Shown: positions 26,309 through 34,374 of the stretch, piece after piece
Position numbering within the stretch: position 1 is the first letter of the stretch
Layout: each line of letters begins with the position of its first letter
Source of the DNA: CAYWOS01 sp964459985
GTDB lineage: Bacteria > Bacillota > Clostridia > Christensenellales > Aristaeellaceae
DNA: 64,000 bases
Reading direction: 5' to 3'
NCBI GenBank assembly: GCA_964459985.1
Contig: CAYWOS010000008.1
Span: 1 to 64,000 of the forward strand
The notes under the pieces: generated by a model
The model's database searches: none
Seen by the model: only the letters and a program-made list of their open reading frames with translations
What the model was told of the DNA's origin: nothing
Made by a program: the position numbers and the translations under genes

Positions 26309-26356
26309 GCAAAAGCCGCGCCCTTGACGGATTGCAAAAGCCGCGCCCGTGACGGA
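26309..26356. repeat. Short direct repeat, two copies of about 23 bases
   Basis: GCAAAAGCCGCGCCC followed by one variable base and TGACGGA occurs at 26309-26331 and 26334-26356 with one mismatch. The second copy supplies the left arm of the terminator that follows. The duplication may be a local slip event. Confidence 0.7.
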
Positions 26357-26366
26357 CGCGGCTTTT
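26336..26366. terminator. Bidirectional terminator between DHH pair and OB-repeat gene
   Basis: AAAAGCCGCG (26336-26345) and CGCGGCTTTT (26357-26366) form a perfect 10-bp stem with A-tract and T-tract flanks, so it can work on both strands between convergent genes. Confidence 0.85.
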
Positions 26367-26381
26367 GATTGCCCTGATGGT

Positions 26382-27701
26382 TCAGTTCGCCTTGACGACG
26401 GCGTTCAGCACGCAGCCCTTGTCGAACTCGATGATGCCCTTGTAATTCTTGATGATGCCGGTGACAGTGATGGTATCGCCGACGGCGAGCGTGTCCGCGC
26501 CTTCGCCCGAGAGGCGGTAGCACTGCACGGCGTAATCGGTCATGCCGCCCGCCACGATGGTCACGGTGATATTCTTGTAATCGGCGCTGTACGCGGTGTC
26601 GATGCTGGCAATCACGCCCGTCATGGTGCTTTCGGCGGTCATGGCGAGGCCTTCCTCGAGCGCGTAGGCGCCGATGGCGGTGCGGATATCCTTCACGCTG
26701 TCGGCGGGTACGAGCGCGCAGCCCTTGTCGAACTCGATGGTGCCCTTATAATTCTTGACGGTGCCGGCGACGCCGATGACATCGCCTACGGCGAGCGTTT
26801 CCACGCCCTCGCCAGCCAGACGGTAGCACATGACGGGCTGCTCGGTCAGACCGTCGCACACGATGGTGACGGTGATGTTTTTATAGTCCGGGCTGTACGC
26901 GGTATCGATCTTGACGATCTCGCCGGCGAGCGCGGTGGGCGCTTTCATCGCCAGCCCGTCCTCAAGCTTGTACGCGGCGTCCACAATGGGCTTCTGGCTG
27001 ACGATCTCGCCCATGCCGATCAACGCGCAGCCCTTGTCAAATTCGATGACGCCCTTGTAGTTCTTGATGATACCCTCGACGGTGATCTTGTCGCCCACGG
27101 CGAGCTTGTCCGCGCCCTCGCCCGCCAGGCGGTAGCACTGGATGGGCTGATCGGCGAGCGCGCCGATCTGAATGGTGACGGTGATGTTCTTGTAATCGGG
27201 GCTGTAGGGCGTGTCGATCTTGACGATCTCGCCGTACAGACGGAAGGTATCCTCGAGCGCCAGCCCGTCCTCGAGCGTATACGCGATAGCGACGATTTCC
27301 TCATAGCTCATGCCGGCGTCCATGATCATGGCGGCGGGCACCTTGTGCTTGAAGGAAACGGTTTCGGTCTTGCCGTCGGCGTCCTTGATCGCGGCGGTCA
27401 GGACATACGCGATTTCCTCGGGATTCTTATCGTCGACGTCGATGGTGACCATCTTGTCGGCGCCCGGAACGATCTTGACGGTGTCGGAGTCCGCCGTCCA
27501 GTCGATCTGGTACTCGACGCCGTCGATGTTGACGACGCCGACCACAGTGTAATCGGCAGGCGTGGTTTCGGGCTTGTTCTTGTACATGAGATACAGGTAG
27601 CTCCGGGCGTCGGAGAGCGGATCGGACTCGGCGGAGGCGAGGCCGACGAACAGGGAGGCGCTCATCGTCAGCGCCAGCAGCAGGGCAAGCAGTTTCTTCA
27701 T
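26382..27701 (-). CDS. Secreted protein with three tandem OB-like repeats
   Basis: The 439-residue protein has a signal peptide (MKKLLALLLALTMSASLFVG, cleavage near ASA) and, after an N-terminal region of about 130 residues, three repeats of about 103 residues. Each runs from a Y-LEDGLA-like helix through EIVKIDTPYSPDYKNITVTI, CYRLAGEGADKLAVGD and IKNYKGVIEFDKGCAL. The strand pattern resembles the OB-fold modules of secreted nucleases such as YhcR. It is the last gene of a seven-gene operon that includes a thermonuclease and an ABC importer. It may bind nucleic acid or sugar outside the cell. The start at 27701 has AAGGAG nine bases upstream. Confidence 0.72.
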   Translation of the reverse strand: MKKLLALLLALTMSASLFVGLASAESDPLSDARSYLYLMYKNKPETTPADYTVVGVVNIDGVEYQIDWTADSDTVKIVPGADKMVTIDVDDKNPEEIAYVLTAAIKDADGKTETVSFKHKVPAAMIMDAGMSYEEIVAIAYTLEDGLALEDTFRLYGEIVKIDTPYSPDYKNITVTIQIGALADQPIQCYRLAGEGADKLAVGDKITVEGIIKNYKGVIEFDKGCALIGMGEIVSQKPIVDAAYKLEDGLAMKAPTALAGEIVKIDTAYSPDYKNITVTIVCDGLTEQPVMCYRLAGEGVETLAVGDVIGVAGTVKNYKGTIEFDKGCALVPADSVKDIRTAIGAYALEEGLAMTAESTMTGVIASIDTAYSADYKNITVTIVAGGMTDYAVQCYRLSGEGADTLAVGDTITVTGIIKNYKGIIEFDKGCVLNAVVKAN

Positions 27702-27724
27702 AGCGGACAGCTCCTTTTTCGTTG

Positions 27725-29029
27725 TTATGGACGCACGGAAACGCCGTGCGGAGTGAACACTTTGATTTGGTACGCGCCGTCAAAGACATCGGCGACGCCC
27801 TTGACGTCCACGGTTTTGCCGAGATACGTTTCCGGCGCGGGCGCGTCCTGCGCGCTCCCGAACGCGGCCAGACGGACGGTCACGGGCACGCCGTCTGACA
27901 GGCACTTGAGCGTCGCCTCGCCCGATCCGTCTTTGTCGACGCGGACATCCGTCACGGTCAGCCCCCGCATTTCAACGGAGGTATGGAGGATGAACTCGGC
28001 GTACGGGAGCGTTTTCGCCCCATCGTCCGAGGCGACGGATACGGTTCCGCCGACAAAGGTTTCGGCGTCGACGGGGGCGTAGGCGGGCGCGTGACCGTCG
28101 CTGATCTTCCGGATGTTGTCGGGGGCCTTGGGCTTCATCGGACGGTAGCTCAACCCCGATACCTGATATGTGCCGCCCGCCTCGTAGTATTGCAGCGTGC
28201 CCACGATGCGCGATTCGTTGCCGACCATGAGCACGTTGAGTCCGCCGCCGTTCAGCCCGTAACCGTAGTACACGGGAATGCCGCAGTACAGCCCGGTTTC
28301 GGCGTCATACTCCTCCACATACACGCTGTTCATGGCATTGAAGGTGATCACGCCCTTAAAGGCGACCTTTTTGCCCTCGTAGGCGGCGGCGTTGCACCGA
28401 AGCTCCTTGATCGTCAGTTCAATAGCGTCGCCGTAGTAGAAATCGGGATCGCGCTGCCCCGAATACACGCCGAGCTTCATGGCCTTCGCCTGCGCGATCG
28501 CCGCCATGCAAACGTCGCCATAGCGGTTCTGCGCGGCGGAATTGGCGACGGCCAAGCCGTTTTGCAGGATCTCGATATTGAGGTTGCGGTAGGGCGCGCC
28601 CTCGGACGGCTGATACCAGACCCATACGAGGCGTCTTTCGCCCGTCGAATCGAGATTCCATCGGTTATCGTCCGACTCGATGAGGATGGAGGCGGCGTTT
28701 TCGAGCCTCTCGCGCGTGAACGCGGCGGCTTTCTTGCCGTACGGCTCTACCTTGCCGGTGATTTCGGGCGTGTTGATCGCCAGGTATCTGGCCTTGAGCG
28801 CGCCCGTTTCCGCGACGGTTCGCGGAACGATGAAATGCGTGGTGTCGCCGTCCACGAACGCCTTGACCGTCACGGCCTGCTTGACCGTGTCGGAAGCGAG
28901 GTCGAGCGCGAGCGCGGCGTAATCCGTGCTTTCAGTGCTCTCGGCCGTCGCAAAGCGGGGCGTCCACGCCGCGCAGACAAGCGCGGCGCAGACGGCGATC
29001 ACGCGAATCAATCGCAGCATACGCTTCAT
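27725..29029 (-). CDS. Secreted thermonuclease (SNase) with C-terminal OB-like region
   Basis: The 434-residue protein has a signal peptide (MKRMLRLIRVIAVCAALVCA) and an SNase domain at about residues 45-190. The catalytic set is visible: Arg in KARYLAINTPEI, Glu in VEPYGKKAAAF and Arg in TGERRLVWVWY. A second half (AYEGKKVAFKGVITFN, RIVGTLQYYEAGGTYQVSG) looks like OB folds, as in YhcR-type wall nucleases. It should cut DNA or RNA outside the cell. It starts ten bases after the binding-protein stop without a clear ribosome site, so translation is probably coupled. Its place between an importer's binding protein and an OB-repeat protein is unusual. Confidence 0.83.
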   Translation of the reverse strand: MKRMLRLIRVIAVCAALVCAAWTPRFATAESTESTDYAALALDLASDTVKQAVTVKAFVDGDTTHFIVPRTVAETGALKARYLAINTPEITGKVEPYGKKAAAFTRERLENAASILIESDDNRWNLDSTGERRLVWVWYQPSEGAPYRNLNIEILQNGLAVANSAAQNRYGDVCMAAIAQAKAMKLGVYSGQRDPDFYYGDAIELTIKELRCNAAAYEGKKVAFKGVITFNAMNSVYVEEYDAETGLYCGIPVYYGYGLNGGGLNVLMVGNESRIVGTLQYYEAGGTYQVSGLSYRPMKPKAPDNIRKISDGHAPAYAPVDAETFVGGTVSVASDDGAKTLPYAEFILHTSVEMRGLTVTDVRVDKDGSGEATLKCLSDGVPVTVRLAAFGSAQDAPAPETYLGKTVDVKGVADVFDGAYQIKVFTPHGVSVRP

Positions 29030-29039
29030 GTCAGGGAGA

Positions 29040-30437
29040 TCAGTTGTTGTACTCGCACTCGTCGATGGCGTCTTCAAAAGCCTCCGCGATGATCGCGTCG
29101 ATATCGGCTTTACCGGCGGCGGCGAGACACTTGGTCATCAGATCGCCGACCTCGTCGCGGGCCGTCGAGGAGCCGTTGAAGGCGGGCGAGGTGTAGTAGG
29201 CGTCCTCCTGCTCGAGACAGACCTTGGCGCTGAGCATGGCGATGTTCGCGCCGCCGTCGGCGTTGGCCAGCTCGTTGGCGTACGCTTCGTTCTGCATGAC
29301 CGATTTGAGCACCGGCACATAGCCCGACGCGAGCGAGAATTCCGCCTGGAATTCGACGGAGGTGGTCAGGAATTTGACGAACAGCCAGGACGCGACGACC
29401 TCCTGCGGATTATCCTTCTTGAAGATGCAGACGCTCGGGCCCTGCGAGATGACCTTTTTGTTTTCGGTGTTCACCTGCGGGATGGTGGCGATGCCCACCT
29501 CAAAGGGATAGGAGCCGTCGGCGTTGGCGGTGGGACGCTGATGTACCGCGCCGGCGGAGGAGCCGATGGACATATAGCTCTTGGTTTCGGTGGTGGAGAC
29601 AAACAAGCCCGAGGTGTACGAGCCGAACAGCGTCTGGGTGGTCAGGTATCCCTTGTTGCACCAGTCGCTGAACATTTTGACGAAGCCGCGGTTGACCTCG
29701 TTGTCAAACAGGTAATGATCGCCGGTCGCGCTGGTATAGGGCGACTGATACTGCTCGCACATGGTGATGAACCAGTTGGCCTCGCTGTCGTAGCCCAGCG
29801 GGATGCTGGCGGGATCGATCGCCTTGATGGCGGCGCAGAGCTGTTCCAGCTCCTCCCACGTCGCGGGCACGGTCAGGTTATTGGCGTCAAAGAAGGTTTT
29901 GTTGTAGTAGAGCACTTCGGTGGACTTGGAGAAGGGCATGGTGTACATCAGCCCGTCGCCGAACTGCCGGCCTTCGTTGTAGTAACCCTCGATGAAATCG
30001 GCTTTCTGTTCGTCGGTCAGGCCGAGAATTTCCGTCGAACCGTCGGCGCGCGTCACGGTGATGTCGCTGTCGATGTAGTTGTCCAGCGTAGCGACGACCT
30101 TGGCGAGGTTGTACAGCGCCACGTGATCGGGATAGCAGTAGGCGATGTTGGGCTGATTGCCGACGGTGATCTCGGTGCTGATCTGATCGCGCACGTCGTC
30201 GTAGCCGCCAACCGAGGTGTATTCGACGTGGATGTTGGGATAGAGCGCGTTGAATTCCACGATGTAGTCGTTCAGCACGGCCTGCAGATTCGCGCCCATC
30301 GTGTTATAGAAGGTGATGGTAACCTCGCTTCCGTCATAGCCGGTTTCGGGTACCTCGTAGGCGTCGGCGAACGAAACGCTGACGCAGCTCGTCAGAAGCA
30401 CGGTCAGGAGCACGAGTACCGAGACAAGTTTTTTCAT
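29040..30437 (-). CDS. Family 1 extracellular solute-binding lipoprotein (UgpB/sugar type)
   Basis: The 465-residue protein is a family 1 solute-binding lipoprotein: signal peptide with lipobox LTSC (Cys18), then the GSEVTITFYNTMG start and the VEYTSVGGYDDVRDQI, MYTMPFSKSTEVLYYNKTFF and ATWEELEQLC segments seen in UgpB-like binding proteins. UgpB relatives bind glycerol-3-phosphate or its diesters; others bind oligosaccharides. It feeds the two permeases encoded upstream. Because a nuclease follows it, a phosphorylated ligand such as a nucleotide is also possible. The start at 30437 is set by the lipoprotein signal. Confidence 0.88.
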   Translation of the reverse strand: MKKLVSVLVLLTVLLTSCVSVSFADAYEVPETGYDGSEVTITFYNTMGANLQAVLNDYIVEFNALYPNIHVEYTSVGGYDDVRDQISTEITVGNQPNIAYCYPDHVALYNLAKVVATLDNYIDSDITVTRADGSTEILGLTDEQKADFIEGYYNEGRQFGDGLMYTMPFSKSTEVLYYNKTFFDANNLTVPATWEELEQLCAAIKAIDPASIPLGYDSEANWFITMCEQYQSPYTSATGDHYLFDNEVNRGFVKMFSDWCNKGYLTTQTLFGSYTSGLFVSTTETKSYMSIGSSAGAVHQRPTANADGSYPFEVGIATIPQVNTENKKVISQGPSVCIFKKDNPQEVVASWLFVKFLTTSVEFQAEFSLASGYVPVLKSVMQNEAYANELANADGGANIAMLSAKVCLEQEDAYYTSPAFNGSSTARDEVGDLMTKCLAAAGKADIDAIIAEAFEDAIDECEYNN

Positions 30438-30493
30438 GGGTTGTTCCTTCCTTTCGTTTGATCGGGGGATATGTTGACGGGCCTTGCGGTCCG

Positions 30494-31384
30494 TTAGCCC
30501 TTGATGCCGCTGCGGCTGACGCCCGACATGATGTACTTGCGCAGGAACACGAACACGAGAAAGAGCGGCGCCGAAACCAGCGCGACGGCCGCCATCTGCA
30601 CGGGATAGTTCACGTCGCCCGTCGATTCGGTGAAGGCGTTGCGCAGGCCGTTGGTAATCAGGCGGTGCGCCTCGTCGTTGGCGACCAGACGCGGCCAGAT
30701 GTAGGAGTTCCACGCGCCCATCATTTTGAGGATGGTGATAGAAATGAGCGTGGGCAGCGAAAGCGGCACCATGACCTTCCACAGATACTTGAAATCGCCC
30801 GTGCCGTCCACCTTGGCGGCAAGGTACAATTCGTTCGGAATCTGCAGGAAATTCTGCCGCAAAAGATAGATGTAGAACACGCTGACTAAGAAGGGCACGA
30901 TGAGCACGGTGTAGGTGTTGATCCAGCCGAACGTCGTGACCGTCGAGTAGTTGGTGATGGTGAACAACTCGCCCGGGATCATCATGGTGGCGAGCAGGCA
31001 GGCGAAGAGCAGCTCCTTGCCCTTGAATTCGAGCCGCGCGAAGGCAAAGGCGGTCAGGATGGTGATGACCAGCGAAAGCAGCGTCGAAATCAATCCGACG
31101 ATCATGGTGTTGATGAACAGCCGTCCCAGATTCGCCGTGGTGAAGGCGGTGATGTAGTTGCTAAACAGGATGACCTGCGGCCAGAAGGTGGGCGTGTTCA
31201 TGCGGTACTCGTCGAGCGATTTGACCGAGGAAATGAGCATCCAGTAGAACGGGAACAGCACGATGCCCGCCATGACGAGCAAAAAGCCGTAGATCAGGCA
31301 CTCGTAGAGCGCCTTCCCGACGCGCTGCTTGGCGGTCTCGCTTTTGAGATTCCTGATATGCATGGTTTCGGCGGATTCGTTCAT
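30494..31384 (-). CDS. Carbohydrate-type ABC permease, MalG/UgpE class
   Basis: The 296-residue inner-membrane permease has six predicted membrane segments and the EAA loop ELYLAAKVDGTGDFKYLWKV with the usual G, which docks on the ATPase. It is the second permease of an importer and lies 37 bases after the first. I start it at the ATG at 31384, with AGAGGTG nine bases upstream; a GTG at 31408 is less likely. Confidence 0.92.
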   Translation of the reverse strand: MNESAETMHIRNLKSETAKQRVGKALYECLIYGFLLVMAGIVLFPFYWMLISSVKSLDEYRMNTPTFWPQVILFSNYITAFTTANLGRLFINTMIVGLISTLLSLVITILTAFAFARLEFKGKELLFACLLATMMIPGELFTITNYSTVTTFGWINTYTVLIVPFLVSVFYIYLLRQNFLQIPNELYLAAKVDGTGDFKYLWKVMVPLSLPTLISITILKMMGAWNSYIWPRLVANDEAHRLITNGLRNAFTESTGDVNYPVQMAAVALVSAPLFLVFVFLRKYIMSGVSRSGIKG

Positions 31385-31421
31385 TTTATGCGGCACCTCT
31401 CCGATCACGAATGGACGGCGG

Positions 31422-32366
31422 TCAATAGTGAATGCGTTTCTTGCTGACCTGCAGATTGATCAGCGTGACGACCAAAATGATGGCAAACAGGATGAGCGCG
31501 GCGGCGCTGGCGCGCCCCTGGCTGTTGGTGCTCAAGGCATCGTAAATGAAGCCGACCATCGTATTGAGCCGCCCGGCGTCGTCCGGCGGGCCCATCTTCA
31601 CGCCGAAAATGCCCACGATGCTGGTGTATTCCTTGAAGCCGCCGATAAAGCCGGTGATGACGACATAGGCGAGCATGGGCGAGAGAAGCGGCACGGTAAT
31701 GCGCGTGAATATACGGCGGCGCGGCGTCGAATCGACCTTGGCGGCGTCGTAATACTGCTTGTTGATGCTCTGCAGGCCGCCCAGCAGCACCAGAATCTTG
31801 AAGGGCAGCGCGTTCCAGATGATGTATACGATCATCACGGTCAGGTTCGCCGTGTAGGACGAGCCGTAATTGATCCAGTTGACGCGCGTGCCGCCGAAAA
31901 ACTCGATGACGTTGTTGATGATGCCCGCCGTGACGACGATCTCGTTCGCCGTGCCGTAGAAGCTGCCCACGATGTTGAACATGGCGGCGAACACCATGCC
32001 GATGGCGATGGAATTGGTGACGTAAGGCAGGAAAAAGATGGTCTGGAGGATCTTGCGGAAGGGCTTGATGGCGTTGAGCGCCACGGCGATGAGCAGCGCC
32101 AGCATCGTCGATATGGGCACCGTCCACACGCACAGAAGCACGGTGTTCTGCAGGCAGTTCAAAAACCGCTTATAGTTGAGCACCTTGGCGAAATTCCCGA
32201 TGCCAAACGCGAAGGTCTGCCCGCCCGCCGCCTTGAGGCCGCTGTAGTTTTCCAGCAGCGACATGCGCACGGTGTTGAAGATCGGCCACACCGTGAACAC
32301 CAGCAAAAGCAAGATCGCCGGCGCGAGATAGAGCCACGCCTTCCATTGCCGCTTACCGTCAACCAT
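31422..32366 (-). CDS. Carbohydrate-type ABC permease, MalF/UgpA class
   Basis: The 314-residue permease has six membrane segments (first at AWLYLAPAILLLLVFTVWPI) and an EAA loop (QYYDAAKVDSTPRRRIFTRI). The loop lacks the usual G (S instead), a small departure. It partners the MalG-like permease. Its ATG overlaps the ATPase stop by 8 bases, and GAGGTG lies nine bases upstream. Confidence 0.92.
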   Translation of the reverse strand: MVDGKRQWKAWLYLAPAILLLLVFTVWPIFNTVRMSLLENYSGLKAAGGQTFAFGIGNFAKVLNYKRFLNCLQNTVLLCVWTVPISTMLALLIAVALNAIKPFRKILQTIFFLPYVTNSIAIGMVFAAMFNIVGSFYGTANEIVVTAGIINNVIEFFGGTRVNWINYGSSYTANLTVMIVYIIWNALPFKILVLLGGLQSINKQYYDAAKVDSTPRRRIFTRITVPLLSPMLAYVVITGFIGGFKEYTSIVGIFGVKMGPPDDAGRLNTMVGFIYDALSTNSQGRASAAALILFAIILVVTLINLQVSKKRIHY

Positions 32367-33471
32367 CTTTCCGCACCTCGAATGGAATCCTGTCTTCGCT
32401 GGCCTTGCTGAATATGAACAGCTTGCCGGGCTTGACGGCGTAACGGACGAATTCGCTTGACAGATCGACCTTGTTGTCCGAGCTGATGATGGCGCGCACC
32501 TGCGGGTTGAGCGAGGCGTCGTGCGCGCACACGACGCTCACGTCGCGTCCCATGACCTCGACGTTGTTCAGGCGGCATTTGAGCGGGCCGTCCCCGCACA
32601 GCGTGAAGCCCTCGGGACGAATGCCCACGACGACCTCCTGATCGGCCACGCCGGGCACGTCCAACACGGCGTCCCCGCCGATCAGCAGTCTGCCGTCCGC
32701 CACGCGCCCGGAGAATACGTTAATGGGCGGCGTGCCCAGAAAGCGCGCGACGAACAGGTTGACGGGATTGTCGTACACCTCCTGCGGCTGGCCGATCTGC
32801 TGCACCACGCCGAGCTTCATCACCACGATCATGTCGGAAATGCTCATCGCTTCCTCCTGATCGTGCGTGACGAATACGGTGGTGATGCCCGTTTCTTTTT
32901 GGATTCTGCGGATTTCCTCGCGCGTTTGCAGGCGCAGGCGCGCGTCGAGGTTGGACAGCGGCTCGTCCAACAGCAGCACGCGCGGCATTTTAACCAGCGC
33001 GCGCGCGATGGCGACGCGCTGCTGCTGCCCGCCCGAGAGCTCGCTGGGCTTACGATCCATCAGTTCCTCGATCTGCACCATTCGGGCGACCCGCTGCGCG
33101 CGGTCCAGCATGTCGTCCTTGGACAGCTTATCCTCGCCCTTGAGGTTTTGCAGGGGAAAAAGGATGTTCTGCTTGACTGTCAAGTGCGGATAAAGCGCGT
33201 AATTCTGGAACACCAGCCCGATGCCGCGCTTTTCGGTGGACAACTCGGTCACGTCGTCCTCGCCGAAATAGATCTTCCCGGCGGTCGGCTTTTGCAGACC
33301 GCTGATCATGTACAGCGTCGTACTTTTGCCGCAACCCGAGGGGCCGAGCAAACCGATCAATTTGCCATCCGGGATGGTGAAATTCAGGTCGCTGACCGCC
33401 ACGACGTCCTTCCCGGACGTTTTGGATTTGTTGGGAAACACTTTGGTCAGGGCTTGCAGAACGATTTTCAT
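32359..33471 (-). CDS. ABC transporter ATPase, UgpC/MsmK type
   Basis: The 370-residue ATPase has Walker A GPSGCGKST near residue 44, signature LSGGQQQR near 145, Walker B VLLLDEP near 163, the switch His in VTHDQ, and a C-terminal TOBE/OB regulatory region of about 130 residues as in MalK/UgpC. Such ATPases often serve several sugar importers. It lies 19 bases after the RDD gene and overlaps the first permease. The start at 33471 has AGAGGGG upstream. Confidence 0.93.
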   Translation of the reverse strand: MKIVLQALTKVFPNKSKTSGKDVVAVSDLNFTIPDGKLIGLLGPSGCGKSTTLYMISGLQKPTAGKIYFGEDDVTELSTEKRGIGLVFQNYALYPHLTVKQNILFPLQNLKGEDKLSKDDMLDRAQRVARMVQIEELMDRKPSELSGGQQQRVAIARALVKMPRVLLLDEPLSNLDARLRLQTREEIRRIQKETGITTVFVTHDQEEAMSISDMIVVMKLGVVQQIGQPQEVYDNPVNLFVARFLGTPPINVFSGRVADGRLLIGGDAVLDVPGVADQEVVVGIRPEGFTLCGDGPLKCRLNNVEVMGRDVSVVCAHDASLNPQVRAIISSDNKVDLSSEFVRYAVKPGKLFIFSKASEDRIPFEVRKDG

Positions 33472-33490
33472 AGGATCCCCTCTTGCGTTG

Positions 33491-34255
33491 TTATTCTTCC
33501 GTTTGCGCGGCGACCTCTTCGGCGTGCCGCTGATTGATCCATGCGATTTGGGCGTCCTTGTCGGCAAAGATTCTCTGGCTGCCGAAATCGACGGCGATCG
33601 TGCCCGCGATCAGATCGTGAACGGGCGTGTGATTGCGCGTGGCGATAGGCAGGATACCTTCCAGCAGCGCAAGCGCGATCAGCACGATCGTGCCCACGGC
33701 GCCGATGCCGCCGAAATACAGCATCATCAGGATGTAGACCGGGATCATCGTCTCCAGCGTATACTTGCCCAGCACCGCGCGGACAAACATCGTGACGGCG
33801 TTGACCCGGATTCCGTCGGCGCGCATGACCGCCAGGCCGAATACCTTCTTCCCCAGCGTTTGCCCGTTCCCGAACAAAAGCGGCACGGCGAACTCGACGG
33901 CGAGATAGCCCAGCAGGATGCCGAACGTCGTGATGAGGAAGGTCAGGCGGATCAGGACGTCGTACGCGCCGACCGCCTCCGGATCGCCGCCGAGCGCGGC
34001 GTACGCCGCATTGAGCCGCTCAAGCCCGTCGGGCGTCAGGCGCTCGTACTCCTCGAGCGACATGTGAAAATCCACATTGTACTCCGCCGCGTACCTGTCG
34101 TAACAGGCGTTGAGCGCCGCGTTGTGCCCGTCGTATCCCGTCGCCGCCGAAAGCGCCCACGCAAACAGCACGGCGACGATCGCCAGAATGATGATATCGA
34201 AAAGGCTGGCGGAAATACGCTTCCACATGCTCGCCTTTTGCAGATCCGCCGTCAT
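33491..34255 (-). CDS. RDD-family membrane protein
   Basis: The 254-residue protein has an RDD-type N-terminus (KRISASLFDIIILAIVAVLF), four hydrophobic segments and the GQTLGKKVFGLAV motif of the family. RDD proteins are small membrane proteins of mixed or unknown function, some linked to ion exchange. It is the first gene of the ABC-nuclease operon. The start at 34255 lies nine bases after a GGAGGAG; an in-frame ATG at 34273 would put that site inside the gene. An insert of about 60 residues between the first two membrane segments faces outside and might bind ligand. Confidence 0.82.
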   Translation of the reverse strand: MTADLQKASMWKRISASLFDIIILAIVAVLFAWALSAATGYDGHNAALNACYDRYAAEYNVDFHMSLEEYERLTPDGLERLNAAYAALGGDPEAVGAYDVLIRLTFLITTFGILLGYLAVEFAVPLLFGNGQTLGKKVFGLAVMRADGIRVNAVTMFVRAVLGKYTLETMIPVYILMMLYFGGIGAVGTIVLIALALLEGILPIATRNHTPVHDLIAGTIAVDFGSQRIFADKDAQIAWINQRHAEEVAAQTEE

Positions 34256-34374
34256 GCCGTCTGACTCCTCCATCGGGATTTGCCGTCGCCGCCTTTGTGT
34301 TCCGAGCATAAATTATACAACATTCACGGACAAAAAACATAATCATTACGGATTCTTTAGAAATTGTTGATGAT

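Noticed and set aside
28926..30461. Plus-strand frame opposite the solute-binding lipoprotein gene
   Set aside because: Gly/Val/Asp-rich shadow product without start signals; the minus-strand gene has a lipobox and family motifs.
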